Shown here piece by piece: positions 1-4,486 of a DNA stretch of 7,152 nucleotides (its first letter is position 1; each line of letters starts with the position of its first letter). A program made the position numbers and the translations under genes. The DNA comes from Treponema sp. (GTDB lineage: Bacteria > Spirochaetota > Spirochaetia > Treponematales > Breznakiellaceae), in the NCBI GenBank assembly GCA_031263435.1, contig JAISFT010000156.1, positions 1 to 7,152 of the forward strand. Direction: 5' to 3'. The notes under the pieces were generated by a model. It worked only from the letters and a program-made list of their open reading frames with translations. It was not told where the DNA came from and did no database searches.

Positions 1-264
1 TACCGGTTTCCCAACCCCGTCGGACTTACCGCGGTGGGGGAAAACCTGTTTAAGATAAGCAACGCCTCCGGCCAGCCCATCGCGGGCCGGCCCGGTTACG
101 AAGGCATGGGCCAGATCATCCACCGGTTCCTGGAAATGTCCAACGTATCGGTGGTACGGGAGATGGTGGACCTTATCGTGGCCCAGCGGGCCTACGAATT
201 CAACTCCCGGACCATCCAGACCAGCGACAACATGCTGGGAACAGCGACCGGCCTTAAACGGTAA
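1..264 (+). CDS. flgG: Flagellar distal rod protein FlgG, C-terminal part (5' end outside window)
   Basis: FlgG builds the distal rod that carries torque from the flagellar motor to the hook; in spirochetes it lies in the periplasm. The frame is open from base 1 and ends at TAA 262-264, giving the last 87 residues; the rest lies upstream of the window. Seen directly: the FxNPxGL and GENLF signature near the start of the fragment, then 'LEMSNVSVVREMVDLI', 'AQRAYEFNSRTIQTSDNML' and a final helix ending in LKR. These are the conserved C-terminal hallmarks of FlgG/FlgE/FlgF-family rod and hook proteins, and the LExSNV plus QRAYExNS pair fits FlgG best. One oddity is that the usual 'QG' before 'LE' is replaced, the fragment reading GQIIHRFLE. 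The next gene starts 11 nt after the stop with its own Shine-Dalgarno, so the two are probably cotranscribed. FlgF is the main alternative but is less likely. Confidence 0.93.
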   Translation, partial: YRFPNPVGLTAVGENLFKISNASGQPIAGRPGYEGMGQIIHRFLEMSNVSVVREMVDLIVAQRAYEFNSRTIQTSDNMLGTATGLKR

Positions 265-275
265 CAGAGGGGAAT

Positions 276-746
276 ATGGACATAGGAGCAATCGGAACCC
301 AGTATTTTGAGCAGTACCGTTACGGGGTGGAAAACCTGGCAATCGCCCGGAATTCCGAGACCGCCGCCGCTGCCGGGACGCCCTCCTTCGACGAGTACCT
401 GAAAAAGGCCGGCAGCGAAACCGGCGCCGGCAGGAACCCCGCTCCTTCTTCCGGGCCGCGGACCCCTCCCGTTGACAAGACCAGTAAACTCTACGAACAG
501 TGCCTGGAACTGGAGACCTTCCTGGTCAAAAACCTCCTTACCGGCATGCGGAGTACCGTACAGAAAAGCGGACTTATCAGCGAAGGGCTGGCGGGCGAGT
601 TCTACGAGGACATGCTCTGGGATGAATACGCCAAAAGCTTTACCCGGAACGCCGGATTCGGCCTGGCGGAGCAGGCCTACCGGGAACTGACAGGCCAGCG
701 CTTCAGCCGTATCCCGGACCCCGCTCCCGATGAGGCTTTAGGATAA
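276..746 (+). CDS. flgJ: Rod-binding protein, FlgJ N-terminal-domain type
   Basis: This 156-residue protein is a stand-alone version of the FlgJ rod-binding (rod cap) domain, which in the family assists rod assembly in the periplasm. Residues about 71-139 carry the domain: 'KLYEQCLELETFLVKNLLTGMRST', then 'LISEGLAGEFYEDMLWDEYA', then 'GFGLAEQAYREL'. This matches the family pattern of E-x-F-x-K-x-L-L-x-x-M-R followed by YxDMLxDxxA and GLAxxxYxxL. Residues 1-70 are variable and rich in Ala, Gly and Pro, so probably a flexible lead. The C-terminal glycosidase domain of enterobacterial FlgJ is absent, so the protein cannot itself cut peptidoglycan; this short form is usual in spirochetes. The start ATG has a good Shine-Dalgarno (GAGGGGA, 267-273). 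It sits directly behind flgG and appears to end the flagellar operon, because gene-free repeat DNA follows. Only the symbol is debatable, as some annotations call it simply 'rod-binding protein'. Confidence 0.88.
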   Translation: MDIGAIGTQYFEQYRYGVENLAIARNSETAAAAGTPSFDEYLKKAGSETGAGRNPAPSSGPRTPPVDKTSKLYEQCLELETFLVKNLLTGMRSTVQKSGLISEGLAGEFYEDMLWDEYAKSFTRNAGFGLAEQAYRELTGQRFSRIPDPAPDEALG

Positions 747-773
747 GCCCCCAAGGTAAACGCAGGTACCGAA

Positions 774-871
774 GAATATGAACCACGAAGGCGCTCAAAG
801 GTACACTAAGGATTAGATTCGTCGGTTTTATCCTTCCTTCGTGATCCTTTGTGCGCCATAGTGGTAAATTC
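774..871. repeat. Imperfect palindromic intergenic repeat with 10-bp internal period
   Basis: The arms at about 774-813 and 831-871 are imperfect reverse complements around a loop of roughly 17 nt. For example AACCACGAAGG on the left faces CCTTCGTG on the right, and GAATATGAACCAC faces GTGGTAAATTC. Within the left arm the tetranucleotide AAGG recurs at 788, 798 and 808, exactly 10 bp apart. In the right arm CCTT recurs at 836 and 846, also 10 bp apart. It lies just after the end of the flagellar genes and carries no reading frame. Similar 'accacgaagg...' dispersed palindromes are known from unrelated bacterial genomes, so I read it as a mobile or amplified intergenic repeat. It could fold in a transcript and act as an mRNA end or stabiliser, but there is no T-tract to make it a standard intrinsic terminator. 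Confidence 0.7.
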
Positions 872-900
872 TTAAACATGCGTTTAGCCTTGACTACCTA

Positions 901-1130
901 CTAGTATCCAGACAGCAAAGAAAATGTGGTTCCATCTCCTCGGCACAAAATCTCATCGCACAGCGAAGCGCAAGGGATAGGAGGGGCGCAAAGCGTTCTT
1001 TGCACCGCCAGGTGCAAAGAATGGAGCGAAGCGGAACCCCGAATAGCCCGGTCCCCTGTCCTGCGGACTACGCAGGCGGGGATGCGCCCAAAACATAAAA
1101 TTCACAGTTTGAATGATGCCTGGATACTAG
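901..1130. mobile_element. MITE-like structured element with 28-bp terminal inverted repeats
   Basis: The segment is bounded by inverted repeats 901-928 and 1103-1130: the outer 11 bases (CTAGTATCCAG / CTGGATACTAG) are perfect and the full 28 match at 22 positions. Inside lie further nested pairings: 984-990 with 1083-1089 (GGGCGCA/TGCGCCC), a perfect 11-bp hairpin at 996-1021 with loop GCCA, and a hairpin at 1053-1081. A 9-bp direct repeat AGCGAAGCG occurs at 962-970 and 1025-1033. No transposase or other credible protein is encoded. Size, terminal inverted repeats and non-coding structured content fit a miniature inverted-repeat element, moved in trans or amplified by an unknown route. A clear target-site duplication is not visible; TACTAG occurs at both ends, but this follows from the inverted repeats. 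It could instead be a structured RNA or a REP-like repeat. Copy number elsewhere in the genome cannot be judged here. Confidence 0.6.
984..1089. other. Closed multi-branch fold inside the element (two hairpins under one stem)
   Basis: A 7-bp stem (984-990 with 1083-1089) encloses two strong hairpins. The first is 996-1006 pairing perfectly with 1011-1021 (TTCTTTGCACC / GGTGCAAAGAA, loop GCCA). The second is 1053-1081, where CCTGCG 1060-1065 pairs with CGCAGG 1071-1076 around GACTA, and CCCC 1053-1056 pairs with GGGG 1078-1081 below it. The arrangement could form as single-stranded DNA or RNA. No known RNA family is recognised, and no promoter for it is evident, so a functional RNA is only a possibility. 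Confidence 0.45.
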
Positions 1131-1146
1131 GGCGCCTTTGGCGCCC
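1130..1146 (-). terminator. GC-rich hairpin downstream of the CPBP gene, possible terminator
   Basis: GGGCGCC (1130-1136) and GGCGCCC (1140-1146) form a perfect 7-bp stem around a 3-nt loop. On the - strand it begins 11 nt after the TAA of the CPBP gene (1158-1160), a typical terminator position. The run of T expected after an intrinsic terminator is missing (CTAGTATCC follows), and its first base is the last base of the neighbouring repeat element. It may therefore be a weak terminator, an mRNA end stabiliser or an accident of the insertion boundary. Confidence 0.35.
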
Positions 1147-1157
1147 CTTCATGCCGG

Positions 1158-1862
1158 TTATGCCTGAACCCCGCTCATCAGGTACACCACAAGGTTGTAG
1201 AACCCGTGGGCCAGGGCGATCCCGTGGAGACTGCGGAAACGGATATAGACCAGACCCAGGATTACCGCGGCCAGTACGGAATTCATGGTTCCCCAGGGGC
1301 CCTCGTATACATGACAGAAGCTGAACAGGACGGTAGAAATCAATAAAAAAGTCCGGGGGCCCAGGCCGAATTGCCCGATTTTTTCCCCCAGATAGTACCT
1401 GAAGTACCCCTCCTCAAGGTATCCCGTACTGATGCAGGAAAAGAAGAGGGCCGCAAAGCCGGTAATGTCCCCGGGGGCCTCGATTCTGATGTTGGCGGGC
1501 AGTTCCGGGAAAAAAGCGGCCGCCCGGGAGACGCAGATGCCCGTCAGAACAAGAGAGGGAAAGGCCAGGAGAAAGCCAAAGAGGTCCTGCAGGCCGGGCA
1601 GAAAAACCGCCCCTCCCCGGCCGGACTTCCGCCACAGATACCAGATAAGGGCCAGGGCTGGTAGATTGTAGACGAGGGTACGGATAAGCTCGCGGTAAGC
1701 AGAGAAAACCACCAGCTCCGACGGCGGATCGCTGCGCAGGGCGCCGGGTAAGAACAGAATACAGTACAGAATAAGGGGCTCGATAAACAGAGCCAGACCC
1801 TTTTCGGGATTTTTTTGGGAACCGTCTTCGGGAACCTGGGGGCCCGGGAACGTAGTGGCCAT
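1158..1862 (-). CDS. CPBP family intramembrane glutamic endopeptidase (CAAX-protease-like)
   Basis: Members of this family (Abi/CAAX protease, PF02517 type) are multi-pass membrane proteases related to eukaryotic Rce1; bacterial members process membrane or secreted peptides, but the substrate here is unknown. All three signature motifs are present: EEGYFR (EExxxR), FSFCH (FxxxH) and HGFYN (HxxxN), at residues 154-159, 184-188 and 223-227 counted from an upstream GTG, or 150-155, 180-184 and 219-223 from the start chosen here. About seven hydrophobic segments are spread through the chain after a hydrophilic N-terminus of some 25 residues. Two starts compete: GTG at 1874 and ATG at 1862. I prefer the ATG because GGAG (1877-1874) serves as its Shine-Dalgarno, spaced 11 nt, whereas that GGAG overlaps the GTG. 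It is a single-gene unit divergent from the PilZ operon and convergent with the repeat-filled gap. The family assignment is firm; the biological role is not inferable from context. Confidence 0.87.
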   Translation of the reverse strand: MATTFPGPQVPEDGSQKNPEKGLALFIEPLILYCILFLPGALRSDPPSELVVFSAYRELIRTLVYNLPALALIWYLWRKSGRGGAVFLPGLQDLFGFLLAFPSLVLTGICVSRAAAFFPELPANIRIEAPGDITGFAALFFSCISTGYLEEGYFRYYLGEKIGQFGLGPRTFLLISTVLFSFCHVYEGPWGTMNSVLAAVILGLVYIRFRSLHGIALAHGFYNLVVYLMSGVQA

Positions 1863-1867
1863 GCCTT

Positions 1868-1896
1868 TTGACACTCCGCAGGGGACAAGATATAGT
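1868..1896 (+). promoter_or_regulatory. Near-consensus sigma-70 promoter for the PilZ-HEAT-comEC-rsmA operon
   Basis: TTGACA (1868-1873) is a perfect -35 hexamer, followed by a 17-nt spacer and TATAGT (1891-1896), five of six matches to the -10 consensus. Transcription would begin near 1903, about 26 nt before the ATG at 1929, with the ribosome binding site GGTGGAG in between. The -35 box lies within the first bases of the longest possible form of the divergent CPBP gene, just upstream of its preferred start. Confidence 0.72.
1874..1877 (-). promoter_or_regulatory. Shine-Dalgarno GGAG that decides the CPBP start
   Basis: Read on the - strand, GGAG occupies 1877-1874. It overlaps the possible GTG start at 1874 and lies 11 nt upstream of the ATG at 1862. 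Only the ATG can use it as a ribosome binding site. The predicted transcription start from the TATAAT at 1904-1899 (about 1892) would leave a leader of about 30 nt for the ATG, which also fits. Confidence 0.5.
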
Positions 1897-1898
1897 TT

Positions 1899-1904
1899 AT
1901 TATA
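1899..1904 (-). promoter_or_regulatory. Perfect -10 box (TATAAT) for the divergent CPBP gene
   Basis: On the - strand 1904-1899 reads TATAAT. The expected -35 position (about 1927-1922) reads TACTAT, a poor match. This -10 is only 2 bp from the -10 of the opposing promoter, so RNA polymerase should not be able to occupy both promoters at once. It would give a leader of about 30 nt to the ATG at 1862. Confidence 0.5.
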
Positions 1905-1911
1905 AGCTCAG

Positions 1912-1918
1912 GGTGGAG
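1912..1918 (+). promoter_or_regulatory. Ribosome binding site of the PilZ gene
   Basis: GGTGGAG at 1912-1918 lies 10 nt before the ATG at 1929 and downstream of the predicted transcription start near 1903. It supports 1929 as the true start. Confidence 0.6.
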
Positions 1919-1928
1919 AATATAGTAT

Positions 1929-3230
1929 ATGGCGCTTTTTGTCCTGTTGATTTTTTGCGGGGTCTGTGCCGCTGTTATTTTTTTTCACCGTAAATCCGGG
2001 GCCCAGGGGTCCTGGGTGCAGTTCTTTGCCAAGGGTACCGATGCCGGGTTTTCCCTTAAGGAGATTGAACTGCTGCGGAAGCTGGCAATGATAAGCAATC
2101 TGGAGGAGCCTTCCTCCCTTTTCTGGTCCCAAACTCAACTGGACCAGTGTATCCGGGCCCTGGTCAAGGCCCGGCAGAACAGCGCCGCGGGGGAAGATCT
2201 GGGGGATGAAGATTTCCTGTCCCGGCTCTACGAGTACCGCAAAAAGATCGAGATGGAAAAGCCCCGGATAAAGAACGGCATCAGCAATTCCCGGCAGATC
2301 AGCGAAGGCCAGAATTTGCGTATTCTGGTTTCCGGCAGCGGGGTTTTCCGTTCCCAGGTGATCAGGAATACCCCTCAGAATATCACCATTTCCCGGCCGG
2401 TAAACGAAAAGGTCAATCCAAATTTCTCATGGACAGGGACAAAGATGTCCGTCTATTTTTGGAGGGAAGACGATGCGGGCTATGTCTTTGATGCCGAAAC
2501 CATAGACGAGGTTTTTGCCAAGGGCATATCATCCCTTAAAATTTCCCATTCGGACTCCTTGTACCGGACCCAAAAACGGAGGTCCATCAGGATAAAGATG
2601 CACAAACCTGCATACCTGTACCTGCTAGGGCCGGAAGAGGGGTCAGGGAAGGCTGAAACGGCCCCCGGAGCCAGGTGCTTCATGGAGGATCTTTCCGATA
2701 CGGGCTGCGCGCTGACTATCGGCGGGCAGGCGGCGGCGGGGATGAGGATCAAGGTGCAGTTTGCCCTGAACGGTGTTCCCATCTGCATGAGCGGGACAGT
2801 CCGGTCGGTGGATTACAAAGAAGCCATGCAGCGCTCCCTGCTCCATGTGGAATCCGATCCGCTGCCGCGCTACGCGCAAAATAAGATACTGGGCGAAGTT
2901 TTCGGCATGGAAGATGCCGAAGAAGATCTCCCCTACCGGATCTCCGACGAAAGTACCGAAACGGCGTCCGTACCCGGTGATACGGAGGGCGCGGGAATCG
3001 CTGCCGGGCTTCCCGCTGAAGGGGAGCCGGATCAATTTCCCGGTTCCGCGGCATCTGTTCCGGTGGGGGTGTCTCCGGATGCCTTCATACAGCCGGCCCC
3101 GTCGCCGATCTTTATGCCCGGTCTCCCGGGTAGTCCGCAGGACCTGCCCGTAGCTGCGGGGGTTCCTCTGACCACGGCGGATGAGGATCCGCCCTTGATG
3201 CCGTTTCCACCGGAAGGGGGTATTTTATGA
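1929..3230 (+). CDS. Membrane-anchored PilZ domain protein (putative c-di-GMP receptor, YcgR-like)
   Basis: This 433-residue protein probably senses cyclic di-GMP at the inner membrane. Residues 3-19 form one hydrophobic helix followed by His-Arg-Lys, placing the remainder in the cytoplasm. Residues about 40-115 are mostly helical and charged. Residues about 124-205 resemble the YcgR-type N-terminal beta domain ('GQNLRILVSGSGVFRSQV', later 'ISRP'). Residues about 212-325 are the PilZ domain, with RRSIR (R217, R221; RxxxR) and DLSDTG (D254, S256, G259; DxSxxG), so both halves of the c-di-GMP site are intact. Residues about 330-433 are rich in Pro, Gly, Ala and acidic residues and are probably disordered. 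YcgR-like proteins brake or steer flagellar motors and PilZ proteins affect spirochete motility; a motility role here is inferred from these relatives and the nearby flagellar genes, which belong to a separate transcription unit. It is the first gene of its operon and overlaps the next by 4 nt (ATGA). Confidence 0.85.
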   Translation: MALFVLLIFCGVCAAVIFFHRKSGAQGSWVQFFAKGTDAGFSLKEIELLRKLAMISNLEEPSSLFWSQTQLDQCIRALVKARQNSAAGEDLGDEDFLSRLYEYRKKIEMEKPRIKNGISNSRQISEGQNLRILVSGSGVFRSQVIRNTPQNITISRPVNEKVNPNFSWTGTKMSVYFWREDDAGYVFDAETIDEVFAKGISSLKISHSDSLYRTQKRRSIRIKMHKPAYLYLLGPEEGSGKAETAPGARCFMEDLSDTGCALTIGGQAAAGMRIKVQFALNGVPICMSGTVRSVDYKEAMQRSLLHVESDPLPRYAQNKILGEVFGMEDAEEDLPYRISDESTETASVPGDTEGAGIAAGLPAEGEPDQFPGSAASVPVGVSPDAFIQPAPSPIFMPGLPGSPQDLPVAAGVPLTTADEDPPLMPFPPEGGIL

Positions 3231-4486
3231 ATCACAGGGCACGGGTAAATCCAAAAACGGTCCCGGCATCAAAACGGGTGGTCCTCCGGGCGGCGGCCCT
3301 GACGCTTTTTCTTGTTCTGGGAACGGCGCTGGGGTCCCAGGAGTCGATCCTCAATTCCTACCAGCGGAATTTTGTGCGGGCCAGCCTTTCCACCAAGGTG
3401 GGGATCCTGCTGGACGCCGCCACCGACGACCGGGCCTCGGAGTTTATCGGCCAGCTCTACGAATACGCCCTGAATTTTTCCCTGCAAAACGCAGAGATCC
3501 TGCGGGGCGATCCGGAACTCCTCAACCTGACGGTCATCGCCGCCCGGGGGGCGGGGAACAGCGGCTATACCCGGAGCGTTGATACCCTGTGGAAGGTTTT
3601 TTCCGGTTTTCGGGACTCCCAGATCAGGATTGCCACCCTTGAGACCCTGGCGGTTCTTGCAAGGGGAAACGCCCAAATACTGGAAAATCTGAATCAATTT
3701 TTGGCCAATCAAAACAGCCTGTACCGGTCCAATATGGACGTGGATATTCCTACAATTTCCGCCTGTATAGCCGCCCTGGGGGCCCTGGGGGGGGAGAGTT
3801 CTTTTTCGGTCCTCTTTGCGGTAATTATCGCCGGTTATCCCGAACCCCTGGGGGCGCAGGCGGCGGAGGCCCTGGAAAAACTTCCCGGGGATACCAAGGC
3901 GAATCTGACGGCAATACTGCAAAAAAACCCGCCGGTTGAAAAACTTGCTGTCTTTCGGGCGGCCATCTCCGGCCGCAGTATGAACGAAGCGGAAAAGGGC
4001 GCCTTTGCCCAGACCGCGCTGGAAATCGGCATGCAGAGGGATACCGCCGTCAACGGCAACAGAAACGCCCTGGCCCTGCTCTGTTCCCTGGCAACACAGA
4101 CTCTGCGAGATCTTAAATGGACCAGGGCGGCTCCTGCGGCGGTACAGTATTTTTACCTGATCCAGTCGGAATATCAGGAAGACCGGACACCCCAGCAGCG
4201 GGATCTGCTTTTGGAGGCAATTTCATGTCTCGCCGTCATGGACAGCTTCGATGCGGCCCAGGCCCTTTCCCTTCAATTGGGCTATTTGAATTCCCAGTTT
4301 GAACGGACCGGAAGGAGTGGAACCTTCGGCGAAAATGACGAGACCCTTGTGCTGGGGGTAATCAACGCCCTGGGACAGTTGGGAGACAAGATCGCCTTCG
4401 ATAATCTCCACTACGTTGCCTATTTGGAATACCCAGAGCGTATCAAGGCTGCGGCCAGGGAGGCGCTGAACAATCTCCAATGGTAA
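3227..4486 (+). CDS. Exported HEAT-like helical-repeat protein of unknown function
   Basis: This 419-residue protein has a basic N-terminus (several Arg/Lys before residue 21), a hydrophobic stretch at about 19-33 and a plausible signal peptidase site after ALG (residue 36), so it is likely exported to the periplasm or anchored in the inner membrane. The mature part is almost entirely predicted amphipathic helices with HEAT-style pairs, for example 'DSQIRIATLETLAVLARG' (130-147) and the C-terminal 'PERIKAAAREALNNL', which resembles the conserved HEAT/PBS-lyase repeat core. Such alpha-solenoids normally bind other proteins; no catalytic motif is seen. The start overlaps the PilZ stop (ATGA at 3227-3230) and has a strong Shine-Dalgarno, GGAAGGGGG, 6 nt upstream, so its production is tied to the PilZ protein. 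The end overlaps the comEC start by 7 nt. Its partner is unknown. A TPR-like fold is the main alternative. Confidence 0.75.
   Translation: MNHRARVNPKTVPASKRVVLRAAALTLFLVLGTALGSQESILNSYQRNFVRASLSTKVGILLDAATDDRASEFIGQLYEYALNFSLQNAEILRGDPELLNLTVIAARGAGNSGYTRSVDTLWKVFSGFRDSQIRIATLETLAVLARGNAQILENLNQFLANQNSLYRSNMDVDIPTISACIAALGALGGESSFSVLFAVIIAGYPEPLGAQAAEALEKLPGDTKANLTAILQKNPPVEKLAVFRAAISGRSMNEAEKGAFAQTALEIGMQRDTAVNGNRNALALLCSLATQTLRDLKWTRAAPAAVQYFYLIQSEYQEDRTPQQRDLLLEAISCLAVMDSFDAAQALSLQLGYLNSQFERTGRSGTFGENDETLVLGVINALGQLGDKIAFDNLHYVAYLEYPERIKAAAREALNNLQW

Noticed and set aside
774..871. Palindrome as a standard intrinsic terminator of the flagellar operon
   Set aside because: The stem is long and imperfect with a large loop, and no T-run follows the right arm, so it does not fit a Rho-independent terminator even if it may shape the mRNA end.
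747..1157. tRNA, CRISPR array or attachment site in the gene-free stretch
   Set aside because: No cloverleaf with a CCA end or T-loop motif, no regularly spaced direct repeats with unique spacers, and no integrase nearby; the content is covered by the two repeat structures.
926..1324. A 132-codon open frame on the + strand starting inside the repeat element
   Set aside because: It runs through both hairpins of the non-coding element and then antisense into the CPBP gene, whose motifs are clear on the other strand. The translation has low-complexity Arg/Pro-rich composition and no recognisable domain. It may nevertheless be annotated as a hypothetical protein where the element occurs.
1371..1671. 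Overlapping + strand open frames opposite the CPBP gene
   Set aside because: They are antisense to a gene with complete family motifs, and their products are Arg/Gly/Lys-rich without domain features. GC-rich DNA readily produces such frames.
1944..1961. Possible lipobox around Cys10 of the PilZ protein (LIFC)
   Set aside because: The cysteine lies only 10 residues from the start, there is no basic region before it, and the residues before it do not fit a lipobox; a simple transmembrane anchor explains the stretch.
3269..3922. Long - strand open frame (217 codons) opposite the helical-repeat gene
   Set aside because: It is antisense to a coding frame with signal peptide, ribosome binding site and coupled start; the translated product is Gly/Pro/Arg/Gln-rich with no family signature.
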